Assembly (NCBI GenBank): GCA_004347965.1
Contig: QNVF01000004.1
Span: 1-41,433 of the forward strand
Reading direction: 5' to 3'
DNA length: 41,433 bases
DNA from: Candidatus Nezhaarchaeota archaeon WYZ-LMO8
GTDB lineage: Archaea > Thermoproteota > Methanomethylicia > Nezhaarchaeales > WYZ-LMO8
Both the position numbers and the translations under genes were made by a program. The notes below the pieces were generated by a model that was not told the DNA's origin, did not search any database, and was given only the letters and a program-made list of their open reading frames with translations. Below are positions 16,462-25,947 of this stretch, piece by piece. How positions within the stretch are numbered: the stretch's first letter is position 1; the number at the start of each line of letters is the position of its first letter.

Positions 16462-16909
16462 TAGAGCTGTAACCATAGTGGCCATAGTAGCAATAGTGAT
16501 AGCTGCATGTTCAATAGCGTTAGCAGCTCAAACGTACTACGAAGTCTTCATGCTATCAGCGAAGCTTGAGAACTTAAAGGAAAGCTTAAGAACTATAACA
16601 AGTGAGGTATCCATAACCATTGACTATGGGAACGGCACAACGAGAACCCATAAGCTCTTAGTTCCTATAGGCTACACAGCTCTAGATGCTTTGAGGTGCA
16701 TAGCAAAGGTTGGAACCAAGCTCTACAGCTGGGGAGAGTACATAGTCGCTATAGACGACGTCTACGAGAGCTTTGAGAAGAACCTTTACTGGCTATGGTA
16801 CATTATGGGAGATAAAGGTAACTGGGAACTGGCGCCGGTAGGGGCTGGAGCATACGTCCTGAAAAGCGGCGACCATATAAAGTTCAGCTACGAGAGACCT
16901 CCATGGTGA
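16454..16909 (+). CDS. DUF4430 protein, transcobalamin-like surface domain
   Basis: The product has about 151 residues: an N-terminal hydrophobic anchor (AVTIVAIVAIVIAACSIALAA as a whole; a possible lipobox around the Cys), a short coiled segment, and a DUF4430 beta domain (about 47-150). The domain runs from VSITIDYGNGTTRTHKL to the signature YWLWYIMG...GAGAYVLKSGDHIKFSYE. DUF4430 is homologous to the small cobalamin-capping domain of intrinsic factor/transcobalamin. The frame is open from ATG 16403, but ATG 16454 is preferred because GGAGGTGG (16441-16448) is five bases upstream and the upstream frame lies inside the membrane-protein gene. It should sit outside the cell and hand ligand to the co-transcribed membrane protein. 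Confidence 0.78.
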   Translation: MASRAVTIVAIVAIVIAACSIALAAQTYYEVFMLSAKLENLKESLRTITSEVSITIDYGNGTTRTHKLLVPIGYTALDALRCIAKVGTKLYSWGEYIVAIDDVYESFEKNLYWLWYIMGDKGNWELAPVGAGAYVLKSGDHIKFSYERPPW

Positions 16910-16943
16910 GTTAGTGGAGGGCTGTGCATACAAAGTTATGCTG

Positions 16944-18014
16944 CTACTCTTCAACGACGTGAACGTAGAGTCCGTACGTCTCTCCCTTCTTTACTAAGTA
17001 TCGCCTACCAACTATTGATGAAAGCAACTTAGCTCCTTCAGGTAGTTTTAGATCCGTAAAGCTCATGACCATGTCCTTCTCAGCTACGAGCTTTTCAATA
17101 ACTGCTCTACCCTTTAACTTAATGGGTCTTAAAAGTTGCCTGCCGAAGTAAGCATTGGCAAGCATTTCAAGCACGTTCTCTTCAGATATTTCCCTTAACG
17201 CCAAATAGCTTGTAGTAAGTCTTGGATTAACCTCAATGACGTAAGGCTCATCATCCTTTAGCACCACGTCGATTCCAAAGAAGCCCTTCACATCGCCAAG
17301 CGACCTTATGGTTTTCACCGCTACTTTAAGCACCTTCTCATTCTCTTCGTAGGGTACCATACTCCCAATATAGATTGAGGATTCCCTAGGTCCTTTTACA
17401 TGAACTTTCTGCATGTTAATTGATAACGGTAAGACGTCGCCATCGAGTGCAAGTAGGCAGACGCTTAGATTTAATCCCTCAACGTACTCTTGGATCAAGA
17501 AGTATGGAAGCTTTGTACACTGCCTTAGAATATCCAGAGCTAAAGGAGCTTCATCTAAATTTGTTACGAGAGAGAGACCTGCGCAACCATCTCCATCAGC
17601 TGGTTTAACTACTACTTTCTCGTAAGTATATAGGGCTTGCTCAATGTTTCTTAATCCATCCTCAAGTCTTGAGACAATGGTTTTAGCTGTTCTTATTCCA
17701 TGAAGCTCTAGGTTTCTTGCCATTAAAGCTTTGTCTGTAGCAAGAAAAACTGCAGTTGATGGAGAATCCATAACGTCTAAGCCTTCATCTTCACATGCTT
17801 TAACGAGATTGTAAAGTGTTCTACCAGCTGATGGAGCGATTATGAAAATTAAGTCTACAGGCTTCTTAGGCGGTATGGAGGTGGTCGCGTGTACCTCATA
17901 CCCAGCTCTACTTAGATCTTCGACTACAGCTTTCAACATGGAGTCACCTTCAATCCATATAGAAGTATGATGTGCTTGAGTAGCCGTAAAATGTTCGTAG
18001 ACAGCTATCTTCAC
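16944..18014 (-). CDS. mfnD: ATP-grasp ligase, tyramine-L-glutamate ligase (MfnD) type
   Basis: The 356-residue ATP-grasp enzyme has an N-terminal pre-ATP-grasp domain, ATP-binding lysines in VVVKPADGDGCAGLSLV, the LIQEYVEGLNLSV strand and the metal-binding FFGIDVVLKDDEPYVIEVNPRLTTSY segment in outline (Asp, Glu, Asn). This pattern matches MfnD of methanofuran biosynthesis, which adds glutamate to tyramine. MfnA, which makes tyramine, is encoded 2.5 kb away. It starts at GTG 18014, 12 nt after the CBS gene stop, so the two are cotranscribed. A general D-Ala-D-Ala-like or amino-acid ligase role is the alternative. Confidence 0.78.
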   Translation of the reverse strand: MKIAVYEHFTATQAHHTSIWIEGDSMLKAVVEDLSRAGYEVHATTSIPPKKPVDLIFIIAPSAGRTLYNLVKACEDEGLDVMDSPSTAVFLATDKALMARNLELHGIRTAKTIVSRLEDGLRNIEQALYTYEKVVVKPADGDGCAGLSLVTNLDEAPLALDILRQCTKLPYFLIQEYVEGLNLSVCLLALDGDVLPLSINMQKVHVKGPRESSIYIGSMVPYEENEKVLKVAVKTIRSLGDVKGFFGIDVVLKDDEPYVIEVNPRLTTSYLALREISEENVLEMLANAYFGRQLLRPIKLKGRAVIEKLVAEKDMVMSFTDLKLPEGAKLLSSIVGRRYLVKKGETYGLYVHVVEE

Positions 18015-18026
18015 GTTTAAAAAACC

Positions 18027-18890
18027 TCATCTCCTAACTATTCCTGCTATACCTTTAGTTATGTCAGACTTAGTTATTATGCCAATAAGCTTATCATGGT
18101 GTACAACTGGGAGACCGCTTATCCCATGCTTAAGCATCATCGTAGCTGCTTTCGACGCATCTTCGTCCACTTCTATGACGTAGGGATTCGGAGTCATGAC
18201 GTCTTCAGCTATCGGAACCATGTAGGCTCTAACAACAGCTCCTCTACCTCTAAAGTCTCTGACCCTTTGCTTAATGAACTTGTCTTTAGCTAGGAACGGT
18301 TTAACTGATCTAGCAAAAACTACATCGGTCTCAGTTATTATGCCTACTGGCGTCTCGTCCTCAACGACTATAACTCTTGAAATGTTATACTTAGCTAGAA
18401 GCTCTTGAACTCTGAATATTGTGTGAGTTCTCCTAACAGTTATCGGGTGCTTGGTCATTAAGTCACCGACCTTATACGCTCCACTGTAGCCATCTACGAA
18501 TGCTCTTAGGAGATCCGTCTTGGTTATTATCCCAACTAAGTTGCTAGAGACCTGCGAGACAACAGGAAGACCGCTTATCAGGTTCTTCAACATTATTTGA
18601 GCTGCTTTCTTGACTGTCATTCGTGGTGTTACAAGCTTTAATTCCGTTGGCTCCTTAACATCGTTAACGCAAATTAATTCTAAAGGTTTATCCCTCCACT
18701 CCTTAGAGATCATAGCTCTAATTATGTCCCCCTTAGTGATTATGTTTATGGGCTTCAACGCTTCGTCAACTATGACTACCCTGCTTATCCCATGTTTTAA
18801 CATGAGGTTCCTTATGTAAGCTAAGTTGTCAGTTAACTTAGCAGTTATCACCGGAGAGCTCATGTATCTAGAGACACGCAAATAAAACAC
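18027..18890 (-). CDS. Four-CBS-domain protein
   Basis: The 287-residue protein is built of four CBS motifs and nothing else. Each repeat shows the pattern M-x-x-x-x-I-T/V ... HGISRVVIVD/GISGLPVV ... L-V/I-G-I-I-T-K-x-D-I (for example SRVVIVDE, SGLPVVSQ, SRVIVVED, SGLPVVHH). Paired CBS domains bind adenine nucleotides, SAM or other adenosyl ligands and act as energy or cofactor sensors. It lies between a beta-CASP nuclease and mfnD on the same strand. No catalytic domain is attached, so the partner is unknown. ATG 18890 gives the standard start (SRYMSSPVITA). Confidence 0.9.
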   Translation of the reverse strand: MFYLRVSRYMSSPVITAKLTDNLAYIRNLMLKHGISRVVIVDEALKPINIITKGDIIRAMISKEWRDKPLELICVNDVKEPTELKLVTPRMTVKKAAQIMLKNLISGLPVVSQVSSNLVGIITKTDLLRAFVDGYSGAYKVGDLMTKHPITVRRTHTIFRVQELLAKYNISRVIVVEDETPVGIITETDVVFARSVKPFLAKDKFIKQRVRDFRGRGAVVRAYMVPIAEDVMTPNPYVIEVDEDASKAATMMLKHGISGLPVVHHDKLIGIITKSDITKGIAGIVRR

Positions 18891-18984
18891 CTGCTGAACT
18901 TCTGTCTCTCACTGATCAAATTTAATTGCTTTACGCCAATCTCTCAGCAGCTTGAAGAACGAACTTTTAATGACGACATGAAGG

Positions 18985-20343
18985 TTAGTCTTTAAGGTTT
19001 ATTATCGAGCCATTTTCAGGGACTACTATCTCCTTTGCGTAGCTACTAACAGAGTTTATGAGTTTCTCTATGTTGCCGCTCTCGTCATGAACTAGGATTA
19101 ACGTTTCGGGCTTGATTGTGGCTATGAACTTGCAAAGCTCTGAGTGCATTGCGTGTCTCGATATCTCTACGTGGTAGATCTTACAATTCACTTGAACCTT
19201 AACTCTTTCTTGAGCTATGAAATCCATAACTTCCACTTCTCTAACACCTGAAATTAGTTCGTTTGCTGGCGTTTGAGGGTCCACGTAGCCACATATTATA
19301 ACTGCATTTTCTGGGTTAGGTGTGAGCTTTGCTAAATACCACTGGCTCCACCCACCCTTAAGCATCCCTGAAGGTACCAGGAAGATACAAGGATCCTTGC
19401 TTTCAATAAGTTTACGTCTATTCTTTAAGGTCTTTGGTTGGACGATCCTATCCCAATTGAATGGATCCTCACCGTTGATTATGAAGGCCCGCTTTATGCT
19501 ATCACTCATGTACATTATGAATTGCGAATATATCCTCGTCGCCTTGTAAGCCATGCCATCGAGAACCACTAAAGGATCGGGTAATTTAGCTTCATGCCTC
19601 TTAAGAGCCAACAGTATCTCCTGGGCTTTACCAACAGACATAGCGGGTATGAGGACCTTACCCCCACCATCAAGCGTTGACTTAACAGCTTCTACAAGCT
19701 CCCTCTCCAAGGTCTCTCTTCCTTTCCTTTCAACTCCTCCATAAGTCGATTCGCAGATGAGCACATCAACTCCTTTGAGAGGTGAAGTATCCCAGTACTG
19801 TAGGTGATTTGAGGAGCTACCTAAATCGCCGGAGTAGCCTATCCTTAAACCATCGATTTCAAGCTCAACAAATGAAGAGCCTAGTATGTGCCCAGCATCA
19901 TGTAAGATCATCTTTGTATCATCTGGGAGCTTCACCTCTTCCCTATAAGTCACGTACTGTATGTAGTCTACAAGCATCTTATTCATCTCTTTCACATCCC
20001 ATAGTCTCGATTCTTCAGACCCCTCCCTCTTCATTATACTTAGCTGATCCCTCCACATCATCCCTACAAGAGCTGCTGTCGGCAATGTAGCTACGACCTT
20101 TCCCTTAAAGCCCAGCCTCAATAGTCTCGGAAGGGCACCACTATGATCTAAGTGCGCGTGAGTTAAGACTACGTTGGCTACAGACCCAGAATCAAGTAAT
20201 TCTAGCTTCGGAGTAGCTTCAAGACCAACTGCTGTCGGATAAATACCGCAATCCAGCATTATTGACCCATAATTCCATTTAATTACTATGCAAGTTCTTC
20301 CAACTTCCCTACCTGACCCTAGTATTACTGCCTTGATCGTCAT
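18985..20343 (-). CDS. MBL-fold beta-CASP ribonuclease (aCPSF2/RNase J-like)
   Basis: The 452-residue protein has the metallo-beta-lactamase core with HAHLDHSGALP (motif 2), HDAGHILGSS (motif 3) and YSGDLG (motif 4). The inserted beta-CASP domain carries motif A (ICESTYGG), motif B (VEISRHAMHSEL His) and a C-terminal LVHDESGN segment. The N-terminal KH domains of the archaeal termination factor FttA/aCPSF1 are absent, so this is the short aCPSF2-type or archaeal RNase J-like nuclease, expected to process RNA by endo- or 5'-3' exonucleolysis. It starts at ATG 20343 (MTIKAVILGSGREVG). It is divergent from mfnA across an AT-rich promoter region. Confidence 0.9.
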   Translation of the reverse strand: MTIKAVILGSGREVGRTCIVIKWNYGSIMLDCGIYPTAVGLEATPKLELLDSGSVANVVLTHAHLDHSGALPRLLRLGFKGKVVATLPTAALVGMMWRDQLSIMKREGSEESRLWDVKEMNKMLVDYIQYVTYREEVKLPDDTKMILHDAGHILGSSFVELEIDGLRIGYSGDLGSSSNHLQYWDTSPLKGVDVLICESTYGGVERKGRETLERELVEAVKSTLDGGGKVLIPAMSVGKAQEILLALKRHEAKLPDPLVVLDGMAYKATRIYSQFIMYMSDSIKRAFIINGEDPFNWDRIVQPKTLKNRRKLIESKDPCIFLVPSGMLKGGWSQWYLAKLTPNPENAVIICGYVDPQTPANELISGVREVEVMDFIAQERVKVQVNCKIYHVEISRHAMHSELCKFIATIKPETLILVHDESGNIEKLINSVSSYAKEIVVPENGSIINLKD

Positions 20344-20549
20344 GACGCATCAAAGAGAAGTCTAAGAAGTTCTTAATTAAAAGCTTACAATATAGCTTTA
20401 AAATATAATCATATATGAATATTTACGATGAAAATTTGTAAAGTATGAACCAATTTATAGACCACTATATAAAAGGAATTTACATCTACGAAAGCTTTTA
20501 AACATTCAATGGTTTCTATGCGTACAGTAAGTTTGTCCCATTCTACTGG
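20344..20549. promoter_or_regulatory. AT-rich divergent promoter region
   Basis: For the plus strand there are two candidate boxes, TATATAAAAG (20466-20475) and TTTTAAAC (20496-20503); the second fits a start of transcription near 20526. For the minus strand TTTTAAAG (about 20396-20403) and TTTTAATTAAG (about 20378-20388) precede the beta-CASP gene. Confidence 0.5.
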
Positions 20550-21740
20550 ATGATGAGTATGAACGAGAAAGGGGAGAGACCAAGTAAGGTTCTGGAGGAG
20601 CTTGCAAGAATTATTGAGGAAGATGTAAAGAGATTTAGCTTTAGAGCTCTTGGTTCTATGTGTTGTAGGCCTCTCCCAATATCTAAAATAGCTTACCTCA
20701 TGGGTATTGAAGGTAATGTTGGAGATCCAGGGGTATGGAGGGGAATAGCTAGGCTAGAGAAGGAGGTCATTAGGTGTCTTGGAGGTCTCCTTTCAAATCC
20801 GAAGGCTGTGGGTGTCATAGTCTCTGGTGGAACTGAAGCGAACATCGTGGCCTTGTGGGCGGCTAGAAATAAGTCAAAGAAGCGAGAGGTTATAGTCCCA
20901 GCTTCATGTCACATTTCTTTCTACAAAGCTGCTGACCTTCTAGGTTTAAAGATCGTGAGAGCTCCGTTGAAGGGAGACTTTACAGTTGACGTAGACTACG
21001 TTAGACGTAGCATTACAAGAAATACTGCTGCAATAATTGGCGTAGCCGGTACAACCGCTTTAGGGGCTGTAGACCCCATAGAGGAGCTCAGCGAATTAGC
21101 GCTAGAAAAGGACGTTTATTTACATGTTGATGCTGCTTTTGGAGGAATGGTCCTACCATTCCTGAGAGAATTGGGTTATAAGGTACCTGAATTCGACTTT
21201 AAGCTTGAAGGAGTTTGCTCCATAACCGTCGATCCGCATAAAATGGGTCTAGCTCCGATACCAGCTGGAGGCATATTATTTAGAGAACATGATATAGTCG
21301 AGTCGATAGCTTTCAGAACCCCATACTTGGCTGGAGGAGGAGTTAAGAGCTTCACCATAACCGGCACGAGACCTGGAGGGCCAATAACAGCTGTATGGAC
21401 GCTCATGAGGGTCCTAGGTAAGGAGGGTTATAGAGAGATAGTGAGAGAATGCATGGAGCTAACGGAGCTATTAGTCGAAGGAATTGAACAAGACGATCAC
21501 CTAGAACTTTTAATGAGGCCAGTAATGAACATCGTCGGTGTCAAAGCGAGAAGGCTGAGCGTTAGAGAGTTTTCGAAGAGAATGAGGAGACTTGGATGGT
21601 TACTGTCAGATTTTCCAACGCACTTAAGAATCGTCCTAATGCCTCACCACACTGAGGATCTTATAAACGAGCTTTTAAGAGACTTGAAGGTAGCTGCTAC
21701 GAAGGAGTTCGTAAAGCCAAGAGTAACCTTAAATGTTTAA
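20550..21740 (+). CDS. mfnA: L-tyrosine/L-aspartate decarboxylase MfnA
   Basis: The 396-residue PLP enzyme of the group II decarboxylase family matches archaeal MfnA: PGVWRGIARLEKEVI, SGGTEANIVALWAAR, the active-site His in VPASCHISFYKA, the HVDAAFGGMVLPF strand with PLP-binding Asp, the Schiff-base Lys in TVDPHKMGLAPIPAGG, and FTITGTRPGG. It forms tyramine for methanofuran, and beta-alanine in archaea that use the aspartate activity for CoA. ATGs at 20550, 20553 and 20559 are all possible starts and no clear Shine-Dalgarno marks one. mptD follows 3 nt downstream, so it begins a cofactor-biosynthesis operon. Confidence 0.93.
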   Translation: MMSMNEKGERPSKVLEELARIIEEDVKRFSFRALGSMCCRPLPISKIAYLMGIEGNVGDPGVWRGIARLEKEVIRCLGGLLSNPKAVGVIVSGGTEANIVALWAARNKSKKREVIVPASCHISFYKAADLLGLKIVRAPLKGDFTVDVDYVRRSITRNTAAIIGVAGTTALGAVDPIEELSELALEKDVYLHVDAAFGGMVLPFLRELGYKVPEFDFKLEGVCSITVDPHKMGLAPIPAGGILFREHDIVESIAFRTPYLAGGGVKSFTITGTRPGGPITAVWTLMRVLGKEGYREIVRECMELTELLVEGIEQDDHLELLMRPVMNIVGVKARRLSVREFSKRMRRLGWLLSDFPTHLRIVLMPHHTEDLINELLRDLKVAATKEFVKPRVTLNV

Positions 21741-21743
21741 AGC

Positions 21744-22169
21744 TTGGATTTAAAATATATGGTTTTCAAAGATCCTGCAAAGAGGTTTTTTCATCCGTCA
21801 ATAACCGATAGAGAAAGAGCTATCTTCGAGGCTGGGATAGCGCTTGGAGCATTGTACCATCAATTCATAGGCATTCCCATAGCTAGGAGGAAGGAAGTTC
21901 TTCAAGCAGTCAAAGACGCGATAGAAAAGACAATGATGCTGCAACCTTTCAGAGAAAAGGTAGAGGTGAGCTTTAACTTAGATGCCATCGGAGGTAAGAC
22001 CTCCAATCCCTACGATTACTCTTTGCTTAAAGGAGAAGCTATGGACGTAAGGGTTGTGGTAAGGTATGGCTCCGCAAGAGTTAAGGCTAGGATGCTATTC
22101 GTGGAAGACCTAAACTTTAACTTAATGTACATAGAGGATGTGGAAGATCTTGGCGCTGAGCAAGGTTAA
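21744..22169 (+). CDS. mptD: Archaeal dihydroneopterin aldolase (MptD, DUF372) type
   Basis: The 141-residue protein carries the MptD-type signature ERAIFEAGIALGALYHQFIGIPIARRKEVLQAVKDAIEKTM in outline, with conserved Glu and Tyr/His in the aldolase pocket, and a C-terminal VRVVVRYGSARVKARMLF beta segment. MptD cleaves 7,8-dihydroneopterin to 6-hydroxymethyl-dihydropterin, an early step of methanopterin synthesis. The start is uncertain: TTG 21744, 3 nt after mfnA, or ATG 21759, and neither has a clear ribosome site. Pairing with mfnA and the downstream dihydromethanopterin-reductase-like gene supports the pterin role. Confidence 0.75.
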   Translation: MDLKYMVFKDPAKRFFHPSITDRERAIFEAGIALGALYHQFIGIPIARRKEVLQAVKDAIEKTMMLQPFREKVEVSFNLDAIGGKTSNPYDYSLLKGEAMDVRVVVRYGSARVKARMLFVEDLNFNLMYIEDVEDLGAEQG

Positions 22170-22185
22170 ATAACTCCTAGTTCCT

Positions 22186-25100
22186 GTGTTTTTGAGTGGG
22201 ATGATACACGCCAAATTCAGAGGATTGTGTCCTAATTGCGACGGAGAAATAACAGATGACAGGCTATTGTATGGTCTACCGTGCACTAATTGTTTGCCTG
22301 ATAGTGATATCAGAGAAGCAAGTGAGTTCATCGACCTCTATAAGTCTTCACCCCTCGACTTCAGGCTGAAGCTCGGAGAACTTTTAGAAGCTCGCGGAAA
22401 GCTTATGGGACTTAAGGACTATGTTGCTTTGGCTAGTAAGCTAAAAGATTTCGAAGATTTCTTCAGCAAAGTCACGGGAAAGAAAATGTGGAGCGCTCAA
22501 AGGACATGGGCTAAAAGAGCTCTATCAGGTCTTAGCTTTGCCATAATAGCTCCAACAGGTGTTGGAAAGACGCTTTTTGCAGTAGCCTTAACACTATACT
22601 ATGCCAAACAGGGAAAGAAGACACTGTTCATACTACCCACGATAGTGCTTGCAAATCAAGTCTATGAGTGGCTTAGGAAATATGCTGAGAATGTAATGCT
22701 TGGTATAAGGGTCATTCCATTATTTGGTGGGCATGTTAAGGACAAAGAGGGTGCGTTTGACGCTATAAGGGAGGGTCAGGTTGACGTCGTCATAACAACG
22801 CCTATGTCTCTTGCGAAAAACTTTAATAAAATGGTAGGGGCGAAGTTCGACCTTGTTGCTGTTGATGATGTCGACGCTCTTCTGAGGAAGTCTAAGAACA
22901 TCGATAGAGTTCTAAACCTAATGGGTTTCCCACAGGAAGTTATTGACTTAGCCATGAGATTAGTTAAAGAGAAAGCTAAATTACTTGGCCTATTAAAGGC
23001 TGGACGTAAAGAAAAAGTCGAAGAAATAGGAATTGAGCTTGGCGAGATAAATGCTAAGCTGAAGAACTCATTAGCTAACAATAACTACGGTCAGCTCATA
23101 GTTTTAAGTGCAACGGGTCGAGCTAGGGGTCTAAGAGTTAAATTGTTTCGTGAGCTGTTGGGCTTCGAAGCTGGAACGATGGTAGAGTACATGAGAAACA
23201 TTCAAGACTGCCATCTATTAGTGGAGGGAGGTGGTCCAGAGGACTTAATGAGGCCAGTGCTTGACCTCGTAAGAAGACTTGGTAGTGGAGGATTGATATA
23301 CGTCTCTCATGATCTAGGGGCAGACTACGCTCAAGCCCTTACGGACTACTTGGTTTCAAATGGCGTTAAGGCAGCATTAGCTAAAGCTAGTATGAGGGGT
23401 ATAAGGAAGCTTATAGAGGACTTTGCTAGAGGAGAGCTTGAAGTCTTAGTTGGAGTTGCAAGTTACTATGGTGTAATAGTTAGAGGACTGGATCTTCCTG
23501 AAAGAGTTAGGTACGCACTCTTCGTCGCGGTGCCGAAGTTTAAGTTCACATTAGACTCAAAAGAGAGTCACCCCATAAGGCTTCTTCAGATAATGTCCGT
23601 GCTACAGACGATAGTTGAAGGAGATGAGACGCTTCGTCTAGCAAGAATAGTAGCTGACATGAGACGTCATGCTTCAAGACTTGGATATGAAGAAGCAAGG
23701 CTTGTAACCGATGCTCTCCGTAAGGGAGTGGAACTTGAAGGCTATCTCGAAGAAGTGCGACAGCTATTCGCTAACGCGAGAGAGCTAATGAATGAGTTGT
23801 TAAAGCGGGAAGAGGTGAAGAAAAAGTTTCTTGAAAGCCCCGTGATAGACGTTAGAGAGATAGATGGAAAGCTATTCATGTTCATACCCGATGTCATGAC
23901 ATACATACAAGCCAGTGGAAGAACATCAAGAATGTATACTGGTGGTTTAACAAAGGGGCTCAGCATAGTAGTTTACCTTCCTCAAGATAGTAACGCTCTC
24001 AATAATTTGATTAAACAAACGAAGATATACATAGATGACATACAGTGGAAGTCTCTTTCAGATGTCGATCTTGAGAAGTTGTTGAAGGAGATAGATGAAG
24101 ACAGGGTTAGAGTCAAGAAGACCCTAGCAGGTGAAGTTGAAGAGATTAAAGAGCCTGTTAAAAGCGCTCTAATGATTGTTGAAAGCCCTACGAAAGCACG
24201 AGCGATAGCCAGCTTCTTTGGAAGACCGTCGCGAAGGATCATAGGGCCATTGAAGGTTTTCGAGGTATTTGCTGGAAACTTCCTATTAAGCATAATTGCA
24301 ACTAGAGGGCACATATATGACCTAGTAATGGAAGATGTAGGTAAGTATGGTGTGGAATTACACGGTGATCGCTTTATCCCGATATATAGCACGTTAAAAA
24401 GATGTAGGAAGTGTGGATACCAATTCACATTAGATAGTGACTTCTGTCTCAGATGCGGATCAAGTTCGATCGTTAAGTCGGATGACGTGGTGAGGGCTCT
24501 TAGGAGGATAGCAAACGAGGTCGATTCAGCTTTCATAGCTACTGACCCCGACGTTGAAGGCGAAAAGATAGGGTGGGATGTTGCTTGCACCATTACCCCC
24601 TATCTGAGTGAAGTAAAGAGGAGCGTGTTTCATGAAGTTACAAGAAGGGCAATCTACAAAGCCTTGAGCGATCCTCGAGACATAAGCATACCAATGGTTG
24701 AAGCTCAGCTAGTTCGAAGAATAGAAGACAGATGGATAGGGTTTAGCTTAAGTGAGAAGCTTTGGGATGTTTTTGGCAAGAAATGGCTTGCAGCCGGTAG
24801 AGTTCAAACACCGGTCTTGGGATGGATAATTGAAAGATGCGAGGAGTGGAGGAGAAACATAACTAACTACGTGGTAGTCGACATCGAGGGAGGCTTTAGA
24901 CTCTACTTCGATGTTCCTTTGCCCTTTAAAGAAGTTAGAGAGCTGCAACCGAAGATCAAGGAATCCGAAGTTGTAGTTGAAGACGTTGTTCTTGAAGAGG
25001 TCGAGGTCAATCCACCTCCTCCCTTCACTACTGATGAGCTCCTATACGTTGCTTCAATGAGGGGCTTCACTTCAGCTGAAACAATGAGGATAGCACAAGA

Positions 25101-25947
25101 ACTATTTGAAATGGGCTTTATAACTTACCACAGAACTGATAGCACAGCAGTTTCGGATGTTGGCAAGGCAATAGCTAGAGACTACCTTCAAGAGAAGTAT
25201 GGTGATGAGTATAAAAATTGGTTTGTACCGAGAGACTGGTTTAAGGAGGGTGCACATGAGTGCATAAGGCCCACAAGGCCTATAGATGCGCTGACACTTC
25301 AACGATTAATCATGGATGGATCCATAACCACCATAATCCCTCTAACCATGAGACACTACAGGCTCTATGACTTAATATTTAGGAGGTTCATAGCTAGTCA
25401 GATGAAGAGAGCATTAATCGTGAAAGCAAGGTATAAGTTTAGCCTTGAGATAAATGGTGTAAAATATTTTGCTGAACAAGAGGGGATAGTCAAGCTAAAG
25501 GATCCAGGATTCTACGATGTCCTAGGTTACAAGCTTCTCAATGAGCTCCATAAGGGCGATAAATGCAAGATAGAAAACGTCGAAATCAGAAGAACCTCAA
25601 GAGTACCGTTGTACAAGGAGGGAGACGTCGTGAGACTTATGAAAGAGAGGGGTATAGGTAGACCTTCAACATACCCCAAGATCATTGAGGGTCTCATAAG
25701 GCATGGTTATGTCGTCAAGAATAAGTGGGGAAGTTTAATAGCAACAGCTCAAGGTAAGGAAGTCTATAAGTACCTTGTAAGGAACTTTGAAGAGCTAGTG
25801 TCTGAAGAGACTACGAAGGATCTCGAAGAGAAGATGGCTTTGATAGAGGTGGGAGAGTTAGATTATCAGCGCGTCCTTAAGGACTTAGTTGTTCAGATGG
25901 ATAAGCTGCTTAAGGGTGTAGAGAGAATTGAGCAAATTTCGAAATAG
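22186..25947 (+). CDS. rgy: Reverse gyrase
   Basis: The 1253-residue single-chain enzyme introduces positive supercoils into DNA and is the marker of hyperthermophiles. In order there are an N-terminal zinc finger (CPNC ... CTNC, about 14-37), a SF2 helicase-like domain with Walker A APTGVGKT (Lys128) and DDVD box, a latch-like insert, and the QxxGRxxR-like motif ASGRTSRM. Then come the topoisomerase IA TOPRIM (LMIVESPTKARAIASFFG; later DPDVEGEKIG) and a second zinc finger (CRKCGYQF...CLRCG). The catalytic Tyr981 lies in GFITYHRTDST. All key residues are present. GTG 22186 or ATG 22201 may start it. It overlaps the next gene by 20 nt, which is odd for a topoisomerase inside a cofactor/redox operon. 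Confidence 0.97.
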   Translation: MFLSGMIHAKFRGLCPNCDGEITDDRLLYGLPCTNCLPDSDIREASEFIDLYKSSPLDFRLKLGELLEARGKLMGLKDYVALASKLKDFEDFFSKVTGKKMWSAQRTWAKRALSGLSFAIIAPTGVGKTLFAVALTLYYAKQGKKTLFILPTIVLANQVYEWLRKYAENVMLGIRVIPLFGGHVKDKEGAFDAIREGQVDVVITTPMSLAKNFNKMVGAKFDLVAVDDVDALLRKSKNIDRVLNLMGFPQEVIDLAMRLVKEKAKLLGLLKAGRKEKVEEIGIELGEINAKLKNSLANNNYGQLIVLSATGRARGLRVKLFRELLGFEAGTMVEYMRNIQDCHLLVEGGGPEDLMRPVLDLVRRLGSGGLIYVSHDLGADYAQALTDYLVSNGVKAALAKASMRGIRKLIEDFARGELEVLVGVASYYGVIVRGLDLPERVRYALFVAVPKFKFTLDSKESHPIRLLQIMSVLQTIVEGDETLRLARIVADMRRHASRLGYEEARLVTDALRKGVELEGYLEEVRQLFANARELMNELLKREEVKKKFLESPVIDVREIDGKLFMFIPDVMTYIQASGRTSRMYTGGLTKGLSIVVYLPQDSNALNNLIKQTKIYIDDIQWKSLSDVDLEKLLKEIDEDRVRVKKTLAGEVEEIKEPVKSALMIVESPTKARAIASFFGRPSRRIIGPLKVFEVFAGNFLLSIIATRGHIYDLVMEDVGKYGVELHGDRFIPIYSTLKRCRKCGYQFTLDSDFCLRCGSSSIVKSDDVVRALRRIANEVDSAFIATDPDVEGEKIGWDVACTITPYLSEVKRSVFHEVTRRAIYKALSDPRDISIPMVEAQLVRRIEDRWIGFSLSEKLWDVFGKKWLAAGRVQTPVLGWIIERCEEWRRNITNYVVVDIEGGFRLYFDVPLPFKEVRELQPKIKESEVVVEDVVLEEVEVNPPPPFTTDELLYVASMRGFTSAETMRIAQELFEMGFITYHRTDSTAVSDVGKAIARDYLQEKYGDEYKNWFVPRDWFKEGAHECIRPTRPIDALTLQRLIMDGSITTIIPLTMRHYRLYDLIFRRFIASQMKRALIVKARYKFSLEINGVKYFAEQEGIVKLKDPGFYDVLGYKLLNELHKGDKCKIENVEIRRTSRVPLYKEGDVVRLMKERGIGRPSTYPKIIEGLIRHGYVVKNKWGSLIATAQGKEVYKYLVRNFEELVSEETTKDLEEKMALIEVGELDYQRVLKDLVVQMDKLLKGVERIEQISK

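Noticed and set aside
23982-24593. 203-residue minus-strand open frame inside reverse gyrase
   Set aside because: It is fully antisense to a conserved part of reverse gyrase and has shadow composition.
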